A stretch of DNA of 64,000 nt from Taudactylus pleione (taxonomy: Eukaryota > Chordata > Amphibia > Anura > Myobatrachidae): NCBI GenBank assembly GCA_031769625.1, contig JAUIMM010000135.1, positions 8,669,501 through 8,733,500 on the forward strand. The letters are read 5' to 3'. The translations under genes and the position numbers were made by a program. The notes below the pieces were generated by a model. That model was not told where the DNA came from, made no database searches, and saw nothing but the letters and a program-made list of their open reading frames with translations. Within the stretch, counting starts at the first letter, position 1; each line of letters opens with the position of its first letter. Shown here one piece after another: positions 1-13,342 of the stretch.

Positions 1-420
1 CTAATATACATTCTAACATCCATTATAACATTCTAACATGTATTATAACATTCTAACATACATTATAACATTCTAATATACATTCTAACATCCATTATAA
101 CATACTAACATACATTATAACAATCGAATATACATTCTAACATCCATTAAAACATTCTAACATACATTATAACATTATAATATACATTCTAACATTCATT
201 ATAACATTTTAACATCCATAAAAACATTCTAACATACATTCTAACATTCTAATATACATTCTAACATCCATTATAACATTCTAACATACATTCTAACATT
301 CTAATATACATTCTAAAATCAATTATAACATTCTAACATCCATTTTAACATTCTAATATACATTATAACATCCATTATAACATTCTAACATACATTATAA
401 CATTCTAACATACATTATAA
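1..420. repeat. Left edge of array, tail of an earlier repeat copy
   Basis: This is ordinary 52/72-bp satellite that is already inside the array at base 1, so the array extends to the left of the window. It resembles 2,300-2,706 (offset near 2,286) in its later part but differs by at least one 20-bp unit near 301-353. I therefore treat it as the end of an incomplete higher-order copy. Nothing else is visible in it. Confidence 0.8.
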
Positions 421-2706
421 CATTCTAATATACATTCTAACATCCATTATAACATTTTAACATACATTATAACAATCTAATATACATTCTAACATCCATT
501 ATAACATTCTAACATACATTATAACATTCTAATATACATTCTATCATCCATTATAACATTCTAACAAACATTATAACTTTCTAATATACATTCTAACATA
601 CAATATAACATTCTAACATCCATAATAACATTCTAACATACATTCTAACATTCTAATATACATTCTAACATTCATTATAACATTCTAACATACATTTTAA
701 CTTTCTAATATACATTCGAACATCCATTATAACATTCTAACATACATTATAACAATCTAATATACATTCTAACATCCATTTTAACATTCTAACATACATT
801 AAAACATTCTAATATACATTCTAACATCCATTATAACATTCTAACATCCATAATAACATTCTAACATACATTCTAACATTCTAATATACATTCTAACTTC
901 CAATATAACATTCTAAGATACATTCTAACATTCTAATATACATTCTAACATCCATTATAACATTCTAACAGACATTCTAACATTCTAATATACATTCTAA
1001 AATCAATTATAACATTCTAACATCCATTTTAACATTCTAATATACATTATAACATCCACTATAATATTCTAACATCCATTATAACATTATAACATCCATT
1101 ATAACATTCTAATATACATTCTAACATCCATTATAACATTCTAACATACATTATAACATTCTAATATACATTCTAACATTCTAATATACATTTTAACATA
1201 CATTTTAACATTCTAATATACATCCTAATATCCATTATAACATAATAACATAAATTATAACATTCTAATATACATTCTAACATCCATTATAACATTCTAT
1301 CATACATTATAACAATTCAATATACATTTTAACATCCATTATAACATTCTATCATACATTATAACATGGTAACATATATTATAACATTCTAATATACATT
1401 CTAACATCCATTATAACATTCTAACATACATTATGACAATCAAAAATACATTCTAACATCCATTATAACTTTCTAACATACATAATAACATTCTAACATA
1501 CATTCTAACATTCTAATATACATTCTAACATCCATAATAACATTCTAACATACATGCTAACATTCTAACATACATTCTAACATTCTAATATACATTCTAA
1601 CATCCATTATAACATTCTAACATCCATTCTAACATTCTAATATACATTCTAACATCAAATATAACATTCTAACATCCATTTTAATATTCTAATATACATT
1701 CTAACATCCATTATAATATTCTAACATCCATTATAACATTCTAACATCCATTATAACATTCTAATATACATTCTAACATGCATTCTAACATACATTATAA
1801 CATTCTAATATACATTATAGCATCCATTATAACATTCTAACATCCATTCTAACATTCTAATATACATTATAACATCCAATATAACATTCTAACATGCATT
1901 ACAACATTCTAACATACAATATAACATTCTAACATACATTATAACAATCTAATATACATTACAACATCCATTATAACATTCTAACATACATTATAACATT
2001 CTAATATCCATTCTAACATTCTAACATACATTATAACATTCTAATATACATTCTAACATCCATTATAACATATACCATACATTATAACAATATAGCATAC
2101 ATTATAACATTCTAATATACATTCTAATATCCATTAAAATATTCTAACATACATTATAACATTCTAATATACATTTTAACATCCATTATAACATATACCA
2201 TACATTATAACAATCTAATATACATTCTAACATCCATTATAACATTCTAACATACATTTTAACATTCTAATATACATTCTAACATTCATTATAACATTCT
2301 ATCATACATTATAACATTCTAGTATACATTTTAACATCCAATATAACATTCTAACATCCATAATAACATTCTAACATACATTCTAACATTCTAATATACA
2401 TTCTAACATCCATAATAACATTCTAACATACATTCTAACTTTCTAATTAACATTCTAACATCCATTATAACATTCTAACATCCATTTTAACATTCTAATA
2501 TACATTATAACATCCATTAAAACATTCTAACATACATTATAACAAGGTAACATACATTATAACATTCTAATATACATTCTAACATCCATTATAACATTCT
2601 AACATCCATAATAACATTCTAACATACATTCTAACATTCTAATATACATTCTAACATCCATTTTAACATTCTAACATACATTCTAACATTCTAACATACA
2701 ATATAA
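421..2706. repeat. HOR copy A of domain I (2,286 bp)
   Basis: This is the first full copy of the leftmost higher-order repeat. It starts at a block run containing cattttaacatacattataa followed by caatctaatata, which returns at 2,707 and 4,883. Marker words shared with copy B include cgaa at 717 (3,003 in B), caaacattataacttt at 565 (2,851), ctaagata at 911 (3,145), ttatgacaatc near 1,431 (3,665) and caaggtaac at 2,543 (4,719). The offset is 2,286 before about 725 and 2,234 after it, because copy B lacks one 52-bp unit there. Near 2,069 and 2,190 it carries two catataccata sites, the 1-bp-short form of block D. Copy B does not have them. Confidence 0.85.
2069..2079 (+). repeat. catataccata: 1-bp-short form of the 12-bp block (type example)
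   Basis: Where the usual block is cattctaacata (12 bp), this site reads catataccata (11 bp), shifting the tetramer register by one. It is almost always embedded as cattataa + catataccata + cattataa + caatctaatata, so the sites look like copies of one founder unit. Several dozen exist, for example near 2,190, 6,709, 6,831, 9,315, 10,615, 10,943, 12,918, 13,040, 16,530, 17,670, 32,690, 33,862, 47,186, 58,250 and 63,640. I see none between about 2,200 and 6,700. They account for most departures of repeat spacings from multiples of four. Confidence 0.9.
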
Positions 2707-4882
2707 CATTCTAATATACATTCTAACATCCATTATAACATTTTAACATACATTTTAACAATCTAATATACATTCTAACATCCATTATAACATTCTAACA
2801 TACATTATAACATTCTAATATACATTCTAACATCCATTATAACATTCTAACAAACATTATAACTTTCTAATATACATTCTAACATACAATATAACATTCT
2901 AACATCCATAATAACATTCTAACATACATTCTAACATTCTAATATACATTCTAACATCCATTATAACATTCTAATATACATTTTAACTTTCTAATATACA
3001 TTCGAACATCCATTATAACATTCTAACATACATTAAAACATTCTAATATACATTCTAACATCCATTATAACATTCTAACATCCATAATAACATTCTAACA
3101 TACATTCTAACATTCTAATATACATTCTAACTTCCAATATAACATTCTAAGATACATTCTAACATTCTAATATACATTCTAACATCCATTATAACATTCT
3201 AACAGACATTCTAACATTCTAATATACATTCAAAAATCAATTATAACATTCTAACATCCATTTTAACATTCTAATATACATTATAACATCCACTATAATA
3301 TTCTAACATCCATTATAACATTATAACATCCATTATAACATTCTAATATACATTCTAACATCCATTATAACATTCTAACATACATTATAACATTCTAATA
3401 TACATTCTAACATTCTAATATACATTTTAACATACATTTTAACATTCTAATATACATCCTAATATCCATTATAACATAATAACATAAATTATAACATTCT
3501 AATATACATTCTAACATCCATTATAACATTCTATCATACATTATAACAATTCAATATACATTTTAACATCCATTATAACATTCTATCATACATTATAACA
3601 TGGTAACATACATTATAACATTCTAATATACATTCTAACATCCATTATAACATTCTAACATACATTATGACAATCAAAAATACATTCTAACATCCATTAT
3701 AACTTTCTAACATACATAATAACATTCTAACATACATTCTAACATTCTAATATACATTCTAACATCCATAATAACATTCTAACATACATGCTAACATTCT
3801 AACATACATTCTAACATTCTAATATACATTCTAACATCCATTATAACATTCTAACATCCATTCTAACATTCTAATATACATTCTAACATCAATTATAACA
3901 TTCTAACATCCATTTTAATATTTTAATATACATTCTAACATCCATTACAATATTCTAACATCCATTATAACATTCTAACATCCATTATAACATTCTAATA
4001 TACATTCTAACATGCATTCTAACATACATTATAACATTCTAATATACATTATAGCATCCATTATAACATTCTAACATCCATTCTAACATTCTAATATACA
4101 TTCTAACATCCATTATAACATTCTAACATACATTTTAACTTTCTAATATACATTCGAACATCCATTATAACATTCTAACATACATTATAACAATCTAATA
4201 TACATTCTAACATCCATTTTAACATTCTAACATACATTAAAACATTCTAATATACATTCTAACATCCATTATAACATTCTAACATCCATAATAACATTCT
4301 AACATACATTCTAACATTCTAATATACATTCTAACTTCCAATATAACATTCTATCATACATTATAACATTCTAGTATACATTTTAACATCCAATATAACA
4401 TTCTAACATCCATAATAACATTCTAACATACATTTTAACATTCTAATATACATTCTAACATCCATTATAACATTATATCATACATTATAACATTCTAGTA
4501 TACATTTTAACATCCAATATAACATTCTAACATCCATAATAACATTCTAACATACATTCTAACATTCTAATATACATTCTAACATCCATAATAACATTCT
4601 AACATACATTCTAACTTTCTAATTAACATTCTAACATCCATTATAACATTCTAACATCCATTTTAACATTCTAATATACATTATAACATCCATTAAAACA
4701 TTCTAACATACATTATAACAAGGTAACATACATTATAACATTCTAATATACATTCTAACATCCATTATAACATTCTAACATCCATAATAACATTCTAACA
4801 TACATTCTAACATTCTAATATACATTCTAACATCCATTATAACATTCTAACATACATTCTAACATTCTAACATACAATATAA
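2707..4882. repeat. HOR copy B of domain I (2,176 bp)
   Basis: Second copy of the domain I repeat. It aligns to copy A at +2,234/+2,286 and to copy C at +2,176, later +2,352 and +2,404. The changes between these offsets are 52 or 176 bp (72+52+52), meaning whole units were gained or lost. Around 4,080-4,380 the catataccata-bearing segment of copy A is replaced by a segment that returns at 5,341-5,550 (offset 1,200, reading from cgaa at 4,155 and 5,355). Just after this, the ctatcataca...ctagtata stretch is present twice, 124 bp apart (ctagta at 4,371 and 4,495). The copy is therefore a mosaic rather than a clean duplicate. Confidence 0.8.
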
Positions 4883-7150
4883 CATTCTAATATACATTCT
4901 AACATCCATTATAACATTTTAACATACATTTTAACAATCTAATATACATTCTAACATCCATTATAACATTCTAACATACATTATAACATTCTAATATACA
5001 TTCTAACATCCATTATAACATTCTAACAAACATTATAACTTTCTAATATACATTCTAACATACAATATAACATTCTAACATCCATAATAACATTCTAACA
5101 TACATTCTAACATTCTAATATACATTCTAACATCCATTATAACATTCTAACATACATTATAACTTTCTAATATACATTCTAACATCCATTATAACATTCT
5201 AACATCCATAATAACATTCTAACATACATTCTAACATTCTAATATACATTCTAACTTCCAATATAACATTCTAACATACATTCTAACATTCTAATATACA
5301 TTCTAACATCCATTATAACATTCTAACATGCATTTTAACTTTCTAATATACATTCGAACATCCATTATAACATTCTAACATACATTATAACAATCTAATA
5401 TACATTCTAACATCCATTTTAACATTCTAACATACATTAAAACATTCTAATATACATTCTAACATCCATTATAACATTCTAACATCCATAATAACATTCT
5501 AACATACATTCTAACATTCTAATATACATTCTAACTTCCAATATAACATTCTAAGATACATTCTAACATTCTAATATACATTCTAACATCCATTATTACA
5601 TTCTAACAGACATTCTAACATTCTAATATACATTCTAAAATCAATTATAACATTCTAACATCCATTTTAACATTCTAATATACATTATAACATCCACTAT
5701 AATATTCTAACATCCATTATAACATTATAACATCCATTATAACATTCTAATATACATTCTAACATCCATTATAACATTCTAACATACATTATAACATTCT
5801 AATATACATTATAACATTCTAATATACATTTTAACATACATTTTAACATTCTAATATACATCCTAATATCCATTATAACATAATAACATACATTATAACA
5901 TTCTAATATACATTCTAACATCCATTATAACATTCTATCATACATTATAACAATTCAATATACATTTTAACATCCATTATAACATTCTATCATACATTAT
6001 AACATGGTAACATACATTTTAACATTCTAATATACATTCTAACATCCATTATAACATTCTAACATACATTATGACAATCAAAAATACATTCTAACATCCA
6101 TTATAACTTTCTAACATACATAATAACATTCTAACATACATTCTAACATTCTAATATACATTCTAACATCCATAATAACATTCTAACATACATGCTAACA
6201 TTCTAACATACATTCTAACATTCTAATATACATTCTAACATCCATTATAACATTCTAACATCCATTCTAACATTCTAATATACATTCTAACATCAATTAT
6301 AACATTCTAACATCCATTTTAATATTCTAATATACATTCTAACATCCATTATAATATTCTAACATCCATTATAACATTCTAACATCCATTATAACATTCT
6401 AATATACATTCTAACATGCATTCTAACATACATTATAACATTCTAATATACAGTATAGCATCCATTATAACATTCTAACATCCATTCTAACATTCTAATA
6501 TACATTATAACATCCAATATAACATTCTAACATGCATTACAACATTCTAACATACAATATAACATTCTAACATACATTATAACAATCTAATATACATTAC
6601 AACATCCATTATAACATTCTAACATACATTATAACATTCTAATATCCATTCTGACATTCTAACATACATTATAACATTCTAATATACATTCTAACATCCA
6701 TTATAACATATACCATACTTTATAACAATCTAGCATACATTATAACATTCTAATATACATTCTAATATCCATTATAATATTCTAACATACATTATAACAT
6801 TCTAATATACATTTTAACATCCATTATAACATATACCATACATTATAACAATCTAATATACATTCTAACATCCATTATAACATTCTAACATACATTTTAA
6901 CATTCTAATATACATTCTAACATCCATTATAACATTCTATCATACATTATAACATTCTAGTATACATTTTAACATCCAATATAACATTCTAACATCCATA
7001 ATAACATTCTAACATACATTCTAACATTCTAATATACATTCTAACATCCATAATAACATTCTAACATACATTCTATCTTTCTAATTAACATTCTAACATC
7101 CATTATAACATTCTAACATCCATTTTAACATTCTAATATACATTATAACA
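4883..7150. repeat. HOR copy C of domain I
   Basis: Third copy of the domain I repeat. Markers include caaac at 5,027, cgaa at 5,355, ctaagata at 5,549, ttatga near 6,069, ctgacattc at 6,651 and ctatctttctaattaac ending near 7,090. The words seen here at 5,755-7,132 return nearly unchanged at 11,965-13,342, 6,210 bp downstream. The right edge is where the expected catccattaaaac...caaggtaac stretch of copies A and B is missing and the sequence passes directly into the catggtaac module at 7,170. Confidence 0.8.
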
Positions 7151-8570
7151 TTCTAACATACATTATAACATGGTAACATACATTATAACATTCTAATATA
7201 CATTCTAACATCCATTATAACATTCTAACATACATTATAACAATCCAAAATACATTCTAACATCCATTATAACATTCTAACATACATAATAACATTCTAA
7301 CAGACATTCTAACATTCTAATATACATTCTAACATCCATAATAACATTCTAACATACATGCTAACATTCTAACATACATTCTAACTTTCTAATATACATT
7401 TTAACATCCATTATAACATTCTAACATCCATTCTAACATTCTAATATACATTCTAACAACAATTATAACATTCTAACATCCATTTTAATATTCTAATATA
7501 CATTCTAACATCCATTATAATATTCTAACATCCATTATAACATTCTAACATCCAATATAACATTCTAATATACATTCTAACATGCATTCTAACATACATT
7601 ATAACATTCTAATATACATTATAGCATCCATTCTAACATTCTAACATCCATTCTAACATTCTAGTATACATTATAACATCCAATATAACATTCTAACATG
7701 CATTACAACATTCTAATAAACATTCTAATATCCATTATAACATTCAAACATGCAATATAACATTCTAACATACATTATAACAATCTAATAAACATTACAA
7801 CATCCATTATAACATTCTAACATACATTATAACATTCTAATATACATTCTAATATCCATTCTAACATTCTAACATACATTATAACATTCTAATATACATT
7901 CTAACATCCATTCTAACATTCTAACATACATTATAACAATCTAATATACATTCTAACATCCATCATAACATTCTAACATACATTATAACATTCTAATATA
8001 CATTCTATCATCCATTATAACATTCTAACAAACATTATAACTTTCTAATATACATTCTAACATACAATATAACATTCTAACATCCATAATAACATTCTAA
8101 CATACATTCTAACATTCTAATATACATTCTAACATCCATTATAACATTCTAACATACATTATAACTTTCTAATATACATTCTAACATCCATTATAACATT
8201 CTAACAAACATTCTAACATTCTAATATACATTCTAAAATCAATTATAACATTCTATCATCCATTTTAACATTCTAATATACATTATAACATCCACTATAA
8301 TATTCTAACATCCATTATAACATTATAACATCCATTATAACTTTCTAATATACATTCTAAAATTCTAATATACATTATAACATCCATTATAACATTCTAA
8401 CATACATTATAACATTCTAATATACATTCTAACATTATAATATACATTTTAACATACATTATAACATTCTAATATACATCCTAATATCCATTATAACATA
8501 ATAACATACATTATAACAATCCAATATACATTCAAACATCCATTATAACATTCTAACATACATTATAACA
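7151..8570. repeat. Module M, copy 1 (1,400-bp spacing)
   Basis: This module is defined by a fixed order of variant words: catggtaac (7,170), catgctaac (7,358), cattatagcatcc (7,617), tgcattacaac (7,699) and attcaaacatgc (7,742). The same order returns exactly 1,400 bp later: tggt 7,171 to 8,571, catg 7,360 to 8,760, cattc 7,741 to 9,141. Its right part (about 8,000-8,550) carries caaacattataacttt and catccactataatattc words that the second copy lacks. Copies of this module's cattcgaacatgc/cattcaaacatgc word appear about 27 times across the window. Confidence 0.8.
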
Positions 8571-9713
8571 TGGTAACATACATTATAACATTCTAATATA
8601 CATTCTAACATCCATTATAACATTCTAACATACATTATAACAATCAAAAATACATTCTAACATCCATTATAACATTCTAACATACATAATAACATTCTAA
8701 CATACATTCTAACATTCTAATATACATTCTAACATCCATAATAACATTCTAACATACATGCTAACATTCTAACATACATTCTAACATTCTAATATACATT
8801 TTAACATCCATTATAACATTCTAACATCCATTCTAACATTCTAATATACATTCTAACATCAATTATAACATTCTAAAATCCATTTTAATATTCTTATATT
8901 TATTCTAACATCCATTATAATATTCTAACATCCATTATAACAATCTAACATTCAATATAACATTCTAATATACATTCTAACATGCATTCTAACATACATT
9001 ATAACATTCTAATATACATTATAGCATCCATTCTAACATTCTAACATCCATTCTAACATTCTAATATACATTATAACATCCAATATAGCATTCTAACATG
9101 CATTACAACATTCTAATATACAGTCTAATATCCATTATAACATTCGAACATGCAATATAACATTCTAACATACATTATAACAATCTAATATACATTACAA
9201 CATCCATTATAACATTCTAACATACATTATAACATTCTAATATACATTCTAATATCCATTCTAACATTCTAACATACATTATAACATTCTAATATACATT
9301 CTAACATCCATTATAACATATACCATACATTATAACAATTTAATATACATTCTAACATCCATTATAACATTCTAACATACATTATAACATTCTAATATAC
9401 ATTCTAACATGCATTCTAACATACATTATAACATTCTAATATACATTATAACATCCATTCTAACATTCTAACATCCATTCTAAAATTCTAATATACATTA
9501 TAACATCCATTATAACATTCTAACATCCATTGTAACATTCTAACATACATTATAACATTCTAATACACATTCTAACATTATAATATACATTTTAACATAC
9601 ATTATAACATTCTAATATACATCCTAATATCCATTATAACATAATAACATACATTATAACAATCCAATATACATTCTAACATCCATTATAACATTCTAAC
9701 ATACATTACAACA
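8571..9713. repeat. Module M, copy 2 (1,143 bp)
   Basis: Second copy of module M, with catggtaac at 8,570, catgctaac at 8,758 and cattcgaacatgc at 9,141. The next copy lies 1,143 bp on (cattcg at 10,284, catgctaac at 9,901). Here 1,143 equals 22 x 52 minus 1, and one catataccata site (near 9,315) lies in between, which explains the missing base. This copy has private substitutions such as cagtctaata at 9,121 and the ttcttatatttattc patch at 8,891. The cagtctaata variant travels with the duplications to 16,332, 21,097 and 27,416. Confidence 0.85.
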
Positions 9714-10856
9714 TTGTAACATACATTATAGCATTCTAATATACATTCCAACATCCATTATAACATTCTAACATACATTATAACAATCAAAAATACATTC
9801 TAACATCCATTATAACATTCTAACATACATAATAACATTCTAACAGATATTCTAACATTCTAATATACATTCTAACATCCATAATAACATTCTAACATAC
9901 ATGCTAACATTCTAACATACATTCTAACTTTCTAATATACATTTTACCATCCATTATAATATTCTAACATCCATTCTAACATTCTATTATACATTCTAAC
10001 ATCAATTATAACATTCTAACATCCATTTTAATATTCTAATATACATTCTAACATCCATTATAATATTCTAACATCCATTATAACATTCTAACATACAATA
10101 TAACATTCTAATATACATTCTAACATGCATTCTAACATACATTATAACATTCTAATATACATTATAGCATCCATTCTAACATTCTAACATCCATTCTAAC
10201 ATTCTAATATACATTATAACATCCAATATAACATTCTAACATGCATTACAACATTCTAATATACATTCTAATATCCATTATAACATTCGAACATGCAATA
10301 TAACATTCTAACATACATTATAACAATCTAATATACATTACAACATCCATTATAACATTCTAACATACATTATAACATTCTAATATACATTCTAATATCC
10401 ATTCTAACATTCTAAAATACATTATAACATTCTAATATACATTCTAACATCCATTATAACATATATCATACATTATAACAATCTAATATACATTCTAACA
10501 TCCATTATAACATTCTAACATACATTATAACATTCTAATATACATTCAAATATCCATTATAATATTCTAACATACATTATAACATTCTAATATACATTTT
10601 AACATCCATTATAACATATACCATACATTATAACAATCTAATATACATTCTAACATCCATTATAACATTTTAATATACATTTTAACATTCTAATATACAT
10701 TCTAACATCCATTATAACATTCTATCATACATTATAACATTCTAGTATACATTATAACATCTATTATAACATTATAACATACATTCTAACATTCTAATAT
10801 ACATTCTAACATCCATAATAACATTCTAACATACATTCTAACATTCTAACATACAT
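9714..10856. repeat. Module M, copy 3
   Basis: Third copy of module M, in which catggtaac has become cattgtaac (9,712) followed by cattatagcattc. This variant also marks the copies at 16,922, 21,687 and 28,006 (offsets 7,211, 4,765 and 6,319). The copy contains cattcgaacatgc at 10,284 and, near 10,457, a catatatcata variant of the 11-bp block. The right edge is approximate. Confidence 0.75.
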
Positions 10857-11964
10857 TATAACATTCTAATATACATTCTAATTTCCTTTATAACATTCTA
10901 ACATACATTATAACAATATAATATACATTCTAACATCCATTATAACATATACCATACATTATAACAATCTAATATACATTCTAACATCCATTATAACATT
11001 CTAACATACATTATAACATTCTAATATACATTCTAACATCCATTATAACATACTAACATACATTATAACAATCGAATATACATTCTAACATCCATTCTAA
11101 CATTCTAACATACATTATAACATTCTAATATACATTCTAACATCCATTATAACATTTTAACATCCATAATAACATTCTAACATACATTCTAACATTCTAA
11201 TATACATTCTAACATCCATTATAACATTCTAACATACATTCTAACATTCTAATATACATTCTAAAATCAATTATAACATTCTAACATCCATTTTAACATT
11301 CTAATATACATTATAACATCCATTATAACATTCTAACATACATTATAACATTCTAACATACATTATAACATTCTAATATACATTCTAACATCCATTATAA
11401 CATTTTAACATACATTATAACAATCTAATATACATTCTAGCATCCATTATAACATTCTAACATACATTATAACATTCTAATATACATTCTAACATCCATT
11501 ATAACATTCTAACAAACATTATAACTTTCTAATATACATTCTAACATCCATTATAACATTCTAACATACATTATAACATTCTAATATACATTCTAACATG
11601 CATTCTAACATACATTATAACATTCTAATATACATTATAACATCCATTATAACATTCTAACATCCATTCTACAATTCTAATATACATTATAACATCCATT
11701 ATAACATTCTAACATACATTATAACATTCTAATATACATTCTAACATTATAATATACATTTTAACATACATTATAACATTCTAATATACATCCTAATATC
11801 CATTATAACATAATAACATACATTATAACAATCCAATATACATTCTAACATCCATTATAACATTCTAACATACATTATAACATGGTAACATACATTATAA
11901 CATTCTAATATACATTCTAACATCAATTATAACATTCTAACATACATTATAACAATCAAAAATA
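10857..11964. repeat. Satellite linker segment with ctaatttccttt marker
   Basis: Ordinary 52/72-bp satellite between module M and the 11,965 copy. It carries ctaatttccttt (ttt at 10,882), a word that recurs at 18,093, 22,858, 24.7 kb, 31.2 kb, 34,281, 36,541, 38,801 and elsewhere. It also has catactaac + caatcgaatata (tact at 11,051), one of the few CpG-bearing words. From about 10,970 to 11,890 it matches 22,946-23,866 at a constant offset of 11,976. It ends with catggtaac near 11,881. Confidence 0.75.
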
Positions 11965-13342
11965 CATTCTAACATCCATTATAACATTCTAACATACATT
12001 ATAACATTCTAATATACATTCTAACATTCTAATATACATTTTAACATACATTTTAACATTCTAATATACATCCTAATATCCATTATAACATAATAACATA
12101 CATTATAACATTCTAATATACATTCTAACATCCATTATAACATTCTATCATACATTATAACAATTCAATATACATTTTAACAATCATTATAACATTCTAT
12201 CATACATTATAACATGGTAACATACATTTTAACATTCTAATATACATTCTAACATCCATTATAACATTCTAACATACATTATGACAATCAAAAATACATT
12301 CTAACATCCATTATAACTTTCTAACATACATAATAACATTCTAACATACATTCTAACATTCTAATATACATTCTAACATCCATAATAACATTCTAACATA
12401 CATGCTAACATTCTAACATACATTCTAACATTCTAATATACATTCTAACATCCATTATAGCATTCTAACATCCATTCTAACATTCTAATATACATTCTAA
12501 CATCAATTATAACATTCTAACATCCATTTTAATATTCTAATATACATTCTAACATCCATTATAATATTCTAACATCCATTATAACATTCTAACATCCATT
12601 ATAACATTCTAATATACATTCTAACATGCATTCTAACATACATTATAACATTCTAATATACATTATAGCATCCATTATAACATTCTAACATCCATTCTAA
12701 CATTCTAATATACATTATAACATCCAATATAACATTCTAACATGCATTACAACATTCTAACATACAATATAACATTCTAACATACATTATAACAATCTAA
12801 TATACATTACAACATCCATTATAACATTCTTACATACATTATAACATTCTAATATCCATTCTGACATTCTAACATACATTATAACATTCTAATATACATT
12901 CTAACATCCATTATAACATATACCATACTTTATAACAATATAGCATACATTATAACATTCTAATATACATTCTAATATCCATTATAATATTCTAACATAC
13001 ATTATAACATTCTAATATACATTTTAACATCCATTATAACATATACCATACATTATAACAATCTAATATACATTCTAACATCCATTATAACATTCTAACA
13101 TACATTTTAACATTCTAATATACATTCTAACATCCATTATAACATTCTATCATACATTATAACATTCTAGTATACATTTTAACATCCAATATAACATTCT
13201 AACATCCATAATAACATTCTAACATACATTCTAACATTCTAATATACATTCTAACATCCATAATAACATTCTAACATACATTCTATCTTTCTAATTAACA
13301 TTCTAACATCCATTATAACATTCTAACATCCATTTTAACATT
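11965..13342. repeat. Near-identical copy of 5,755-7,132
   Basis: At a constant offset of 6,210 this segment repeats the right half of HOR copy C: ttatgac (g 6,073 and 12,283), tcctaatatcc (5,861 and 12,071), ctgacattc (6,651 and 12,861), ctaattaac (7,081 and 13,291). Reading along it I noticed only a handful of substitutions, for example cagtatagc/cattatagc at 6,451/12,661, ctaac/cttac near 6,621/12,831 and caatctagc/caatatagc near 6,727/12,937. No indel changes the offset. It is joined on the right to a catccattaaaac...caaggtaac segment resembling 4,690-5,200 (offset 8,672). Confidence 0.85.
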
